Shown one piece after another: positions 35,791 through 44,476 of a stretch of DNA of 47,021 nucleotides; positions within the stretch are counted from its first letter, which is position 1; every line of letters begins with the position of its first letter. The DNA comes from Bradyrhizobium sp. GTDB lineage: Bacteria > Pseudomonadota > Alphaproteobacteria > Rhizobiales > Beijerinckiaceae. The position numbers were made by a program, and so were the translations under genes. The notes below the pieces were generated by a model that was not told where the DNA came from, did no database searches, and saw only the letters and a list, made by a program, of their open reading frames with translations. The stretch covers positions 1 to 47,021 of the forward strand of contig SSMV01000179.1 of assembly GCA_004799435.1 (NCBI GenBank), read 5' to 3'.

Positions 35791-36948
35791 ATGAATTCCC
35801 TTTTCGCCGATCTCGGCGTCAGCGTTTTCGAGACCATGTCGCGTCTGGCGCAGGAGCGCCAGGCGATCAATCTCGGCCAGGGCTTTCCCGACGATTCCGG
35901 CCCTCTGGACGTGCGCGAGCGAGCCGCAAAAGCGGTGGTCGAGGGCTGGAACCAATATCCGCCAATGCTCGGCCTGCCGGCGCTGCGCGCCGCCGTCGCC
36001 GATCACTATCTGCGGTTCCAGGGTCTCACGCTCGATCCCGAACGCGAAGTGATGATCACCTCAGGCGCGACGGAGGCGCTGGCGGGCGCGTTGCTGGCGC
36101 TGATCGAACCCGGCGACGAGGTCGTCCTGTTCCAGCCGATGTATGACGCCTATTTGCCGCTGGTGCGCCGCGCTGGCGGCGTAGCGAAGTTTGTCACGCT
36201 GAAGCCGCCGCACTGGACGATCGACGACGACGAACTCGAAGCCGCGTTTTCGCCGCACACCAAGGTCGTCCTGTTCAACAATCCGCTCAATCCGGCCGGC
36301 GCGGTCTATGGCGCGTCAACGCTGGCGCGGCTGGCGCGCGCCTGCGTCGAGCATGACGTCATCGCGCTCTGCGATGAGGTCTGGGAACATGTCATTTTCG
36401 ACGGTCTCAGCCACGCGCCGCTGATGGCGATGGAGGGCATGCGCGAACGCACCGTCAAGATCGGCTCGGCCGGCAAGATCTTCTCGCTGACCGGCTGGAA
36501 GGTCGGCTTCGTCTGCGCGGCGCCGGCGATCCTGCGTTCGCTCGCCAGGGCGCATCAATTCATCACCTTCACCACCCCGCCAAATCTGCAGGAGGCGGTC
36601 GCCTATGGGCTGGCGAAAGATGACGCCTATTTCGTCGCCATGCGCGCCGGCCTGCAAAGGAGCCGCGACCGTTTCGCGAGCGGACTGAGCGAGCGCGGCT
36701 TTACCGTGCTGCCTAGCGCGGGAACCTATTTTCTCAACATCGATATCGCGCCGCTTGGGCGAAGCGACGATGTCGCCTTCTGCCGCGATCTCGTCGAGCG
36801 CCACGGCGTCGCCGCCATTCCGGTCTCGGCTTTCTACGCAGAGGCGCCGATCCGTAACGTCGCGCGTTTCTGTTTCGCCAAGCGCGACGCGACGCTCGAC
36901 GCGGCGCTCGATCGATTGAGCGACGTCGTCGCACAGGGGCGCGCCTGA
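35791..36948 (+). CDS. class I/II PLP aminotransferase
   Basis: 385 aa, fold type I. INLGQGFPDDSGPLDVRERA, ITSGATEALAGALLALIEPG, NNPLNPAGAVYGASTLARLA, ALCDEVWEHVIFDG and the Schiff-base Lys in SAGKIFSLTGWKVGF are all in place. It resembles methionine/kynurenine aminotransferases and N-succinyldiaminopimelate aminotransferase DapC; sequence alone does not separate these. ATG 35791 begins MNSLFADLGVSVFETMS. Its stop overlaps the next ATG by one base, so the binding-protein gene is coupled. Confidence 0.87.
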   Translation: MNSLFADLGVSVFETMSRLAQERQAINLGQGFPDDSGPLDVRERAAKAVVEGWNQYPPMLGLPALRAAVADHYLRFQGLTLDPEREVMITSGATEALAGALLALIEPGDEVVLFQPMYDAYLPLVRRAGGVAKFVTLKPPHWTIDDDELEAAFSPHTKVVLFNNPLNPAGAVYGASTLARLARACVEHDVIALCDEVWEHVIFDGLSHAPLMAMEGMRERTVKIGSAGKIFSLTGWKVGFVCAAPAILRSLARAHQFITFTTPPNLQEAVAYGLAKDDAYFVAMRAGLQRSRDRFASGLSERGFTVLPSAGTYFLNIDIAPLGRSDDVAFCRDLVERHGVAAIPVSAFYAEAPIRNVARFCFAKRDATLDAALDRLSDVVAQGRA

Positions 36949-38012
36949 TGTTGGCGAGGCTCCTTTTTCTCGCCGCGCTCGCGGCGGCCTCCTCGGCCAG
37001 CGCCGACGATCGCCCGCTCTTTGCGCCGCTGGCGCGGCCCGAGCCGAAAATCTTTCGCCTGCTCGCCCCGCCGGCCACGCTCGATCTCGACGCCCTGCAG
37101 CAATTTGAGGCGGCGTCCGGCTATCAAATCGCCTATGACGCCTATGAGGGCGCGCTCGATCTCGCCGAGAAATGGCGCGAGGGCCCCTATGATCTCGTCG
37201 TCCTTTCGGGCACGGCGCTGGCGCGCGAGATCGCCGCCGGCGCGCTGGTCAAGCTCGACCATGCGCGGCTCGGCTGGGCGCGCAACATTCAGCCGGCAGT
37301 GCTCGCCAAGATCGCCTCCTATGATCCCGGCAATCTCTACGGCGTTCCGCTCGGCTGGTATGCGACCGGGCTGCTTTACGACGTCGACAAAGCGCGCGAC
37401 CGATTGGGCGGCGCGCCCGACTCCTGGAATGCTCTGTTCTCGCCGAACGATGCGCGCAAGATGGCCGATTGCGGCGTCGTATTTCCGGACGACCGCGACA
37501 CGCTATTCGCCGCCGCCTGGCGCCTGCTGGCGATCGATCCCGAACACGCCAACCTCCAACAGGTCAAAGCCGCCGCCGCGCTGATCGGCCGCAGCCGCCC
37601 GACAGCGCGCGCCTTCGCCACGGCCGACGTGGTGAGCCCGCTATCGAGCGGCGCGGCCTGTCTGAGCATCGGCGACGCCGGCGAAGCGGCGGCCGCGAGC
37701 GCGCGCAGCCGCGAGGGCGGCGCCGGCGCCGACATTCGCTTCGCTCTGCCGAAAGAGGGCGGCGGTCTGGTGATCGTCGCCTTCGCCATACCGCGCGACG
37801 CCGCCCATCTCGATCAGGCCTATGCGCTGCTCGACTTTCTGCTGCAGCCGAATATTTCGGTGCTCAACGCGATCGCCGCGCGGCTGACCGACGCCCAGGC
37901 GGGCGAGGACGTGGAAAGTTTGAAGCGCCTGTCGCCGCAAGGGGTCTATTCTGATCCGCATGTCGCGCCGCAGGTGCAGGCGGAGTGGGATCGTCTGATC
38001 ACCGGCAAATAG
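36948..38012 (+). CDS. ABC transporter substrate-binding protein (PotD-like)
   Basis: 354 aa. A signal peptide (residues 1-19, SASA) predicts a periplasmic location. The body has the spermidine/putrescine-binding layout: LQQFEAASGYQIAYDAYEG, GPYDLVVLSGTALAREIAAG, GVPLGWYATGLLYDVDKARD, and ALLDFLLQPNISVLNAIAAR. The polyamine call is by general shape; the ligand-binding residues cannot be checked here. No permease or ATPase gene is near, so this is an orphan. It overlaps the aminotransferase gene by one base. Confidence 0.8.
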   Translation: MLARLLFLAALAAASSASADDRPLFAPLARPEPKIFRLLAPPATLDLDALQQFEAASGYQIAYDAYEGALDLAEKWREGPYDLVVLSGTALAREIAAGALVKLDHARLGWARNIQPAVLAKIASYDPGNLYGVPLGWYATGLLYDVDKARDRLGGAPDSWNALFSPNDARKMADCGVVFPDDRDTLFAAAWRLLAIDPEHANLQQVKAAAALIGRSRPTARAFATADVVSPLSSGAACLSIGDAGEAAAASARSREGGAGADIRFALPKEGGGLVIVAFAIPRDAAHLDQAYALLDFLLQPNISVLNAIAARLTDAQAGEDVESLKRLSPQGVYSDPHVAPQVQAEWDRLITGK

Positions 38013-38097
38013 TCGGCGGCCATCATCGGAATCGGGCGGACGCTCGGCTCGCATTGGGCTATTTCGCCAAGCTTCCCGTCGCAACGAGGAAACAACG

Positions 38098-39045
38098 ATG
38101 TCCGTCAGCCCGCAGCGCGCCATGACCGCGACCGAGTGGGGCCTGCTCCTCCTGCTCTCCGTGCTGTGGGGCGGCTCGTTCTTTTTCGTCGGCGTCGCGG
38201 TCAAGGAACTGCCGCCCTTCACCATCGTCGCCGCGCGCGTGACGATCGCCGCCGCGCTTCTTTGGCTCGCCGCTCCGTTCACCGGCCTGTCGGCGGCGCG
38301 GCTGTGGGCGCAAGCGCCGGCGCTCGTGCTGCTTGGCCTGATCAACAACGCCATTCCCTTCTCGCTGATCGTCTGGGGTCAGACGCAGCTCGCCAGCGGG
38401 CTCGCCGCCATCCTCAACGCGACGACGCCGGTGTTCACGGTCGTCGTGGCGCATGTGTTCACGGCGGAAGAGAAGCTCGATCCGCGTCGCCTGACAGGCG
38501 CGCTGATCGGCTTCGTCGGCGTGGCCGCGATGATCGGACCCGATCTTCTCGGCGGGCTCGGCGAGCAGGTTGCCGCCGAAGGCGCCGCATTGCTGGCGGC
38601 GATCGCTTACGCCTTTGGCAGCGTCTTCGCGCGGCGGTTTCGCGGGCTCGGTCTGACGCCGGTCGAGGTCGCGACCGGACAGCTCACCGCCTCAAGTCTG
38701 GCGCTGCTACCCCTGGCGTTGATCGTCGACGCGCCCTGGACGCTGACCGCGCCGAGCGTCGGCGCGCTCGCGGCGGTTCTGGCCTTGGGCTCGCTTTCGA
38801 CCGCTTTCGCCTTCGTCATTTATTTTCGCATCCTGGCCGGCGCCGGGGCGACCAATGTCGTGCTGGTGACGCTGCTCGCGCCGGCGACGACGATCCTGCT
38901 CGGCGCTTTGGCGCTCGGCGAGCGGCTGGCGATGCGCAGCCTCCTCGGCCTGGCGCTGATCGCGCTCGGCCTGGCTTGCATCGACGGCCGCCTGCTGCAG
39001 GCGGGACGGGCGCGCCTGGCCAGCCTGACGCGCGGCGGCGCGTGA
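38098..39045 (+). CDS. EamA/DMT family transporter
   Basis: 315 aa with about ten hydrophobic segments in two repeats. LLLLSVLWGGSFFFVGVAVK marks the first EamA repeat and the second starts near 155 (AALLAAIAYAFGSVFARRFR). A late PATTILLGALALGERLAMRS is the typical EamA end. Members export amino acids or other small metabolites; the substrate is unknown. A Shine-Dalgarno GAGGAAA precedes ATG 38098. Confidence 0.87.
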   Translation: MSVSPQRAMTATEWGLLLLLSVLWGGSFFFVGVAVKELPPFTIVAARVTIAAALLWLAAPFTGLSAARLWAQAPALVLLGLINNAIPFSLIVWGQTQLASGLAAILNATTPVFTVVVAHVFTAEEKLDPRRLTGALIGFVGVAAMIGPDLLGGLGEQVAAEGAALLAAIAYAFGSVFARRFRGLGLTPVEVATGQLTASSLALLPLALIVDAPWTLTAPSVGALAAVLALGSLSTAFAFVIYFRILAGAGATNVVLVTLLAPATTILLGALALGERLAMRSLLGLALIALGLACIDGRLLQAGRARLASLTRGGA

Positions 39046-39100
39046 AAGCGCGACTCCCTATTCCCTTGCGACGGGCGTAAGCTGCCCTTCGAGAGGCGGC

Positions 39101-39361
39101 ATGGCGGTGGACCGCGACAATCCTGGCGACCTCGCCCGGCGCGCAGCCGAGCGACGCTCCCGGCGTTCGGGCCGGTCGGTCGAGGCCGATCCGTGGCGGC
39201 GCGAGTCCTTTCTCCTGCCCCGCCTGCTGGCGCGCGAGAAGGCGCGCGAATTGTTCGAGCGCTATCCCAAAGCCGCTTACATGACCGAGATCGAATTCTG
39301 GCGCGAATGCGCCGACGATCAGATCGAATTCGTCGTGCGCCGGCTACCGACCGCCGACTGA
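39101..39361 (+). CDS. hypothetical protein, 86 aa
   Basis: A charged protein with an Arg-rich N-terminus (MAVDRDNPGDLARRAAERRS) and a helical EARELFERYPKAAYMTEIEF-like middle ending in VVRRLPTAD. No signal peptide or membrane segment. ATG 39101 is preceded by GAGAGGCGGC. It sits alone between a transporter and a porin gene. No family recognised; conserved-looking composition and codon use support a real gene. Confidence 0.6.
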   Translation: MAVDRDNPGDLARRAAERRSRRSGRSVEADPWRRESFLLPRLLAREKARELFERYPKAAYMTEIEFWRECADDQIEFVVRRLPTAD

Positions 39362-39742
39362 ACCAATCTCCTCGCCCTGGCGTTTTGACTTTGCCCTGCG
39401 ACGCCGCAGCGTTGTCGGCGTGCTTTATGGTTGCCAAAATGCGGCGACATTCAAGATAAGTTTCCACGTAAATAAAATGTTTACCACGATCACCTTGCGC
39501 TAGTCTAGGCTATTCGAGGTCTGTTCCCAGAACAGATAATGGTTATTGCGGTGCACTTTAGCAGGATAGATTTTCGACTTTCAATCTCTTTACTCACCCA
39601 TTGTTGACAGAATCCGGCCACATTCGCCGGCAAACTTGTGATCTCCCAGCAACAGACTTGTGACGATTACGGCGTTATAGAGAGCGCACGGTCGGCTGGG
39701 TGGTCGGCAATGCCTCCAGATGGTTGGTTTTAGGAGATTGAG
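39362..39742 (+). promoter_or_regulatory. porin upstream region with a 17-bp palindrome
   Basis: This 381-bp A/T-richer stretch has no gene. It contains a perfect inverted repeat, TCTGTTC-CCA-GAACAGA, at 39520-39536, which looks like a dimer-binding operator. A TTGACA at 39603-39608 and TATAGA near 39678-39683 could be promoter elements, but they do not form one promoter with standard spacing. A GGTTTTAGGAGATTGAG site precedes the porin ATG. It presumably controls the outer membrane protein gene. Confidence 0.4.
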
Positions 39743-40381
39743 ATGATGAAGGTTCTTTTGGCCGCATTGCTGGCCGGCGTCGCGTCGAGCGCCTATGCCG
39801 CCGACCTGCCGTCGCACAAGGCGCCCCCGGCCCCAGCGCCCTATTACGCGCCTCAGGCCTTTAGCTGGACCGGGTTCTATGTCGGCCTGAACGGCGGCTG
39901 GGCCGGCGGCTCGACCGGCGGCGATTTCGGCTCGCCCTCAGGCGGGCTGGTCGGCGGAACGGCCGGATATAACTATCAGATCGGCCAGTTCGTGCTGGGC
40001 GCCGAAACCGATTTCGATTGGGCCGATCTGCATAAGAGCGGCATCAACCTGCTCGGCGCCTATAACAATAATATCGACTCGCTGTTCACCGCCCGGGCGC
40101 GGGCCGGCATCGCGCTCGATCGCGCGCTCATCTTCGCCACCGCCGGCTACGCCGGCGTCGAGGACAATGTCTCTTATCCGGGCCTGTTGTCGTCGAGCGA
40201 CTGGCGCAGCGGCGGCGCCTTTGGCGGCGGCATCGAATATGCCTTCACCAACAATATCTCGGCCAAGGCCGAATATCTCTATATGCCGTTCGCCAACAAG
40301 TCCTACTCGGCTGGCGGCACGACCCAGACGAGCGACCTCAATCTCTCGGTCATCCGCGCCGGCTTGAACTACAAGTTCTGA
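39743..40381 (+). CDS. Omp25/31-type outer membrane beta-barrel protein
   Basis: 212 aa. A signal peptide (MMKVLLAALLAGVASSAYAA, cleavage after AYA) is followed by ADLPSHKAPPAPAPYYAPQ and the family start FSWTGFYVGLNGGWAGGS. Eight strands are suggested by alternating hydrophobic residues, and the protein ends in a C-terminal aromatic strand (VIRAGLNYKF) typical of outer membrane barrels. It is an abundant surface protein in Rhizobiales with a structural role. A strong terminator follows 21 bases after the stop. Confidence 0.9.
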   Translation: MMKVLLAALLAGVASSAYAADLPSHKAPPAPAPYYAPQAFSWTGFYVGLNGGWAGGSTGGDFGSPSGGLVGGTAGYNYQIGQFVLGAETDFDWADLHKSGINLLGAYNNNIDSLFTARARAGIALDRALIFATAGYAGVEDNVSYPGLLSSSDWRSGGAFGGGIEYAFTNNISAKAEYLYMPFANKSYSAGGTTQTSDLNLSVIRAGLNYKF

Positions 40382-40402
40382 CCGAGGCGACCCACTACAG
40401 CA

Positions 40403-40435
40403 AAGCCCGGCGAGGAAACCCGCCGGGCTTTTTTT
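40403..40435 (+). terminator. intrinsic terminator of the porin gene
   Basis: AAAGCCCGGCG-AGGAAACC-CGCCGGGCTTTTTTT: a GC-rich 11-bp stem including flanking A-U pairs, an 8-base loop and a run of seven T. It reads as a terminator for the + strand porin gene. Confidence 0.9.
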
Positions 40436-40449
40436 GCATCTGCAGGCCG

Positions 40450-41055
40450 TCAACTTTTCAGGCGCGTCGCCTCGAAGGCCGGCGTCGCGGAGGCGAAGCC
40501 CTCGAGCCATGTGACCAGCCCCGGATGGCCGGCCCGCCACGCGCCGGCGAAGCGCAAATCGAGATAGCCAAGCGCGCAGGCGAGCGCGATCGCGCCGACA
40601 TGGCGCGCGTCGGCGGCGGGCGGATTGGCTTCGAGCGCCGCTAGGCCGCGCGTCACCTTTCCGGCCTGATGATCGAGCCATTTCGCCGACCAGTTGCCAG
40701 GATCGCGAAAGCGCTGCTCGTAAATCTGCAATACCGCGGCGTCGGACACGCCGTCGGCCAGCGCCTCGCATGTGAGGGCCCTGATCCGCGCGTCCAGTTC
40801 GAGCGGCAGCAACCGGCCGCCGCCGGCGACGCCATCGAGATATTGGAGGATAACCCGGCTGTCGAAGATCGCCGTTCCGTCTTCGAGAATTAGGACAGGA
40901 ATCTTTCCCAAAGGGTTATGTTGTCTCAGAATCTCCTCGGGATCATTGGTGTCGGCATTGACCACTTCGATGCGGCTCTGCAGTCCGAGCAGCGCCGCGG
41001 CGATCTTGACCTTGCGCCCGAATGGCGAAGCGGGCGACGAACGCAAGACAAGCAT
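40450..41055 (-). CDS. glutathione S-transferase family protein
   Basis: 201 aa. The N-terminal thioredoxin-like domain has LRSSPASPFGRKVKIAAALL (catalytic Ser region), NPLGKIPVLILEDGTAIFDS (cis-Pro) and VILQYLDG; the C-terminal all-helical domain follows from about 90. It probably conjugates or reduces with glutathione; the substrate is unknown. ATG 41055 is preferred over upstream in-frame starts. It is divergent from trxB. Confidence 0.87.
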   Translation of the reverse strand: MLVLRSSPASPFGRKVKIAAALLGLQSRIEVVNADTNDPEEILRQHNPLGKIPVLILEDGTAIFDSRVILQYLDGVAGGGRLLPLELDARIRALTCEALADGVSDAAVLQIYEQRFRDPGNWSAKWLDHQAGKVTRGLAALEANPPAADARHVGAIALACALGYLDLRFAGAWRAGHPGLVTWLEGFASATPAFEATRLKS

Positions 41056-41241
41056 GGCGACCTCCGGCGACGGGTTATCCCACGAGGCGTCGCGCCTCGA
41101 TTTGCCGCCGCGATTGGCAAGGGGACAGGCAAACGGCCTCTCTTGGCGCAACCGGCGGCGCTCGCCTATATGACGGAAGCCGCGCCCAAGTCATCTGTCG
41201 CCGCCGTCACGCGCTACGCGGCCGGCGCTCCCGAGGTTTCC

Positions 41242-42222
41242 ATGTCCGCTCCCGCTCCGGCCGCTTCTGGCCATGAACGTCTGGTGATCGTTGGCTCCGG
41301 CCCGGCCGGCTACACGGCGGCGATCTATGCCGCCCGCGCCATGCTCAATCCGCTGCTGCTCAGCGGTTTCGAGGCCGGCGGGCAATTGATGATCACCACC
41401 GACGTCGAGAATTATCCGGGCTTCGCCGCGCCCATCCAGGGCCCGTGGCTGATGGAGCAGATGCGTCTGCAGGCGGAGCATGTCGGGGCGCGAATCGAAA
41501 GCGAATATGTGACCGCGCTCGAACTCGGCCAGCGGCCCTTCCGCATCCGCTGCGACAGCGGCCGCGTCATCACCGCCGAAACGATTGTGCTCGCGACGGG
41601 CGCCAAGGCCAAATGGCTCGAATTGCCGAGCGAGGCGAATTTCAAGGGCTTCGGCGTTTCGGCCTGCGCCACCTGCGACGGCTTCTTCTTCCGTGGCAAG
41701 AAAGTACTCGTCGTCGGCGGCGGCAATTCCGCGGTCGAGGAGGCGCTCTATCTCGCCAATCTCGCCGCCGAGGTCACGGTCGTGCATCGGCGCGATTCCT
41801 TCCGCGCCGAAAAGATCCTGCGCGAGCGGTTGGCCGGCCGCCCCAATGTGAAGGTGCGCTGGCATCGCGAGGTCGATGAAATCCTCGGTCGCGACAACCC
41901 GCTCGGCGTCAGCGCCGTCCGGCTGCGCGACACGCGTAGCGGCGCGCTGGAGACGATCGAGGTCGACGGCGTCTTCGTCGCCATCGGCCATTCGCCGGCG
42001 AACGAGCTGGTTAAAGGCCAGCTCGCGCTCAAACCCAACGGCTATGTCGCTACCAAGCCGGGCTCGACCGCGACCAGCATCGAAGGCGTCTTCGCCGCCG
42101 GCGACGTCGCCGACGACGTCTTCCGCCAGGCGGTCACCGCCGCCGGGCTCGGCTGCATGGCAGCGCTCGAAGCCGAGCGCTGGCTGGCGGCGCAGGAGCC
42201 GGCGCGCGCCGCGGCCGAGTAA
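41242..42222 (+). CDS. trxB: thioredoxin-disulfide reductase
   Basis: 326 aa. It reduces thioredoxin with NADPH. FAD-binding GSGPAGYTAAIYAARA, redox-active CATC within SACATCDGFFFRGKKVLVVG, NADP-binding GGGNSAVEEALYLANLA, and the C-terminal FAD contact GVFAAGDVADDVFRQAVTAA are all present, with the usual length. ATG 41242 (MSAPAPAA) is chosen since family alignment starts with RLVIVGSGPAG; an ATG at 41170 is in frame. The LysR gene follows 110 bases away on the same strand. Confidence 0.95.
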   Translation: MSAPAPAASGHERLVIVGSGPAGYTAAIYAARAMLNPLLLSGFEAGGQLMITTDVENYPGFAAPIQGPWLMEQMRLQAEHVGARIESEYVTALELGQRPFRIRCDSGRVITAETIVLATGAKAKWLELPSEANFKGFGVSACATCDGFFFRGKKVLVVGGGNSAVEEALYLANLAAEVTVVHRRDSFRAEKILRERLAGRPNVKVRWHREVDEILGRDNPLGVSAVRLRDTRSGALETIEVDGVFVAIGHSPANELVKGQLALKPNGYVATKPGSTATSIEGVFAAGDVADDVFRQAVTAAGLGCMAALEAERWLAAQEPARAAAE

Positions 42223-42335
42223 GCGAGCGCAAAAGCTGATATACCGGCGAGCGGGAAGAGACGGGAACGCGCTCCTGGCGGCGATTCCAACAAGGACGCC
42301 CGCCCGATTGGCGGCGGAGCGCGCCGGAGAGCGTG

Positions 42336-43229
42336 ATGGACTGGGATAAGCTGCGCATTTTCCAGGCGGCCGCCGAGGCCGGTTCCTTCACTCATGCCGG
42401 CGAAACCCTTGGCCTGAGCCAGTCGGCGGTCAGCCGTCAGGTTGGCGCGCTCGAACACGAGCTTGGCGCGCCGCTTTTCCATCGCCACGCGCGCGGACTG
42501 ATTCTCACCGAACAGGGCGAGATGCTGCGCGAAGCGGTGCATGACGTCGTGCTCAAGCTCGACGCGGTGCGCAGCCGGCTGATCGACACGCGCGAAAAGC
42601 CGCATGGCGAACTCAGAGTGACCAGCACGCTGGCGCTCGGCGCCAATTGGCTGGCGCCTCGGCTGAGCGAATTCGTCGAACTCTATCCGGAAGTGAAGTT
42701 GCAACTGCTGCTGTCGGACGACGAGCTCGACATCGGCATGCGCGAAGCCGACATGGCGCTGAGGCTGCGTGAGCCGATGCAGCCCGATCTCATTCGCCGG
42801 CGCCTGTTCACCGTCCACTTCCACGCTTATGCGTCGGCCGACTATCTCAAGAAAAGCGGCCAGCCGCGCACCATCGCCGATCTCGACCAGCACCGGTTGG
42901 TCGCCTTCGGCGCGCCGACGGCGACGCATCTCCTCTACGATCTCAATTCCCTGCTGACCGTCGGGCGCGACGCCAAATCGCCACGCGCGCCGCATCTGGC
43001 GATCAATAATCTCGGCGCGATCATTCGCGCGGTCGAGCATGGCGTCGGCATCGCCGTGCTGCCGGATTATTGCGTGCAGCCGAATTCCGGCCTCGTGCGG
43101 CTGTTGCCGCAGGTCGACATGCCGGAAATGGACTGTTTTCTCGTCTATGCGGAAGAGTTGAAGAACATCGCCCGCGTGCAGGCGTTCCGCGACTTCCTCG
43201 TCGCCAAGGCGCAGCGTTGGCGCTACTAA
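42336..43229 (+). CDS. LysR regulator, LsrB/VtlR type
   Basis: 297 aa. The N-terminal helix-turn-helix starts MDWDKLRIFQAAAEAGSFTH and continues GETLGLSQSAVSRQVGALEH; the C-terminal substrate domain follows from about 95. The close start MDWDKLRIF and the neighbourhood of trxB resemble LsrB of Sinorhizobium/Agrobacterium and VtlR of Brucella, regulators of cell-envelope and redox genes. A GTG one codon upstream is also possible as start. The effector is unknown. Convergent with nusG. Confidence 0.85.
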   Translation: MDWDKLRIFQAAAEAGSFTHAGETLGLSQSAVSRQVGALEHELGAPLFHRHARGLILTEQGEMLREAVHDVVLKLDAVRSRLIDTREKPHGELRVTSTLALGANWLAPRLSEFVELYPEVKLQLLLSDDELDIGMREADMALRLREPMQPDLIRRRLFTVHFHAYASADYLKKSGQPRTIADLDQHRLVAFGAPTATHLLYDLNSLLTVGRDAKSPRAPHLAINNLGAIIRAVEHGVGIAVLPDYCVQPNSGLVRLLPQVDMPEMDCFLVYAEELKNIARVQAFRDFLVAKAQRWRY

Positions 43230-43236
43230 GCGCGGC

Positions 43237-43767
43237 TCAGACCTTCTCGACCTGACCGAACTCGAGATCGACCGGCGTGGCGCGGCCGAAGATCGACACG
43301 GCGACCTTGACGCGCGAGCGCTGCTCGTCGACCTCCTCGACCGTGCCGTTGAAGGAGGCGAAGGGGCCGTCGGCCACCCGCACATTCTCGCCGATCTCGA
43401 AACGGATCGAGGCTTTCGGCCGCTCGACGCCATCGGCCACCTGACCCTTGATCCGGTCGGCTTCGGCGTCGGAAATCGCCATCGGCTTCTTGTCGGCGCC
43501 CAGAAAACCCGTAACCTTCGGCGTGTTCTTGATCAGGTGATAGACCTCGTCGGTGAGGTCGCATTTCACCAGCACGTAGCCTGGGAAGAACTTCCGCTCG
43601 GAATTGATCTTGCGTCCGCGCCGCACCTCGACGACCTGTTCGGTCGGCACCAGCACCTCTTCGAACATGGCGACCAAGCCACGCTGGGCGGCCTGCTCCC
43701 TGATCGATTCGGCGACCTTTTTCTCGAAGTTCGAATAGGCGTGAACGATGTACCAGCGCATAGTCAT
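43237..43767 (-). CDS. nusG: transcription termination/antitermination factor NusG
   Basis: 176 aa. The NGN domain has RWYIVHAYSNFEKKVAESIR and ERKFFPGYVLVKCDLTDEVY; the C-terminal KOW domain contains GENVRVADGPFASFNGTVEE. NusG binds RNA polymerase and couples it to Rho or the ribosome. ATG 43767 or 43761 are both plausible starts. It lies 50 bases downstream of secE in the same operon. rplK, the common next gene, is absent; the LysR gene is convergent instead. Confidence 0.95.
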   Translation of the reverse strand: MTMRWYIVHAYSNFEKKVAESIREQAAQRGLVAMFEEVLVPTEQVVEVRRGRKINSERKFFPGYVLVKCDLTDEVYHLIKNTPKVTGFLGADKKPMAISDAEADRIKGQVADGVERPKASIRFEIGENVRVADGPFASFNGTVEEVDEQRSRVKVAVSIFGRATPVDLEFGQVEKV

Positions 43768-43817
43768 TTGCGGTGTCCTAGACATTCATTGGTTTGGCGA
43801 CGCGCCAGTCGGCCGGC

Positions 43818-44015
43818 TCAATGGCCGCGGCCGAGCCCTAACGCCAAGCTGACCGCCACCCGCAACGCTTCATCGACCACGAGGAAGAACACGCTGGTGA
43901 ACACCACCATCAGCAACACCATGCCGGTCGTGATCAGCGTCTCGCGGCGAGAGGGCCAGACGACCTTGGTCGCCTCGGAACGCACCTGCTGCAAGAACTC
44001 GAACGGATTGGCCAT
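43818..44015 (-). CDS. secE: preprotein translocase subunit SecE
   Basis: 65 aa, the short alphaproteobacterial form. NPFEFLQQVRSEATKVVWPS is the conserved amphipathic helix and the single membrane segment follows (ETLITTGMVLLMVVFTSVFF and LVVDEAL). SecE stabilises SecY in the Sec channel. ATG 44015 is chosen because it starts the conserved region; longer in-frame extensions are not family-like. nusG follows. Confidence 0.92.
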   Translation of the reverse strand: MANPFEFLQQVRSEATKVVWPSRRETLITTGMVLLMVVFTSVFFLVVDEALRVAVSLALGLGRGH

Positions 44016-44118
44016 GATCTCCGATTCCGTCGCCGGGGGAAGCCATTCCTCGAATGAGGATCCGCCCGGCCCATAAATTTCGGGCGCGGAACCTTTCGGC
44101 GCCGCGCCTGGCAAGCGT

Positions 44119-44146
44119 CATATAGGAACGATGGGGTCGCCGCCAA
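44119..44146 (-). promoter_or_regulatory. putative secE-nusG promoter
   Basis: On the minus strand, TTGGCG (complement of 44141-44146) and TATATG (complement of 44119-44124) are 16 bases apart, a good sigma-70 match about 100 bases upstream of secE. In many alphaproteobacteria a tRNA-Trp gene lies in this position; here it does not. Confidence 0.5.
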
Positions 44147-44280
44147 GTAAAATATGACAGGGGGCCGGACTTCCCGATTGACGCGGGAGTCCGCGACGAG
44201 AGGAAGGCCGTGGGCAGTATCGCCACAGGCGGGATTGCACAAGAACAGGGTACCCTGGCACGAGACCGGACAATATAATC

Positions 44281-44401
44281 TTTCAAAATCCGACACTTGC
44301 TAGAGAGTGAGACTAAAAGTCCGACACCGGCCTCCCGAGAGCTTCCGCATGTAAATGTCCCACGCTTTGGCCAACCGAGTCGGGGTTCAAAATCGGACAA
44401 G
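44281..44401. repeat. short imperfect repeats, IS-end-like
   Basis: Four similar blocks are seen: TTTCAAAATCCGACAC (44281-44296), ACTAAAAGTCCGACAC (44312-44327), GTAAATGTCCCACGC (44351-44365) and TTCAAAATCGGACAAG (44386-44401). Spacing is about 30-40 bases. Such tandem TCCGACA-type repeats resemble the multiple end repeats of IS elements, for example of the IS21 type. No transposase gene remains. It lies between secE and the MBL gene, at the likely island border. Confidence 0.35.
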
Positions 44402-44476
44402 CAGCAAGCCACGGATTCCTTGTGGAGGTGTGTTCGCGTCACCATATCTCTGCGAGTTTCGGCGCTGGGGAATGCC

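Noticed and set aside
39520-39536. LexA operator upstream of the porin
   Set aside because: The alphaproteobacterial LexA box is a direct GTTC-N7-GTTC; this is an inverted repeat with a 3-base centre.
44167-44192. GGACTTCCCG...CGGGAGTCC hairpin as a terminator
   Set aside because: The stem has a bulge and no T-run follows on either strand, so a terminator call is not supported.
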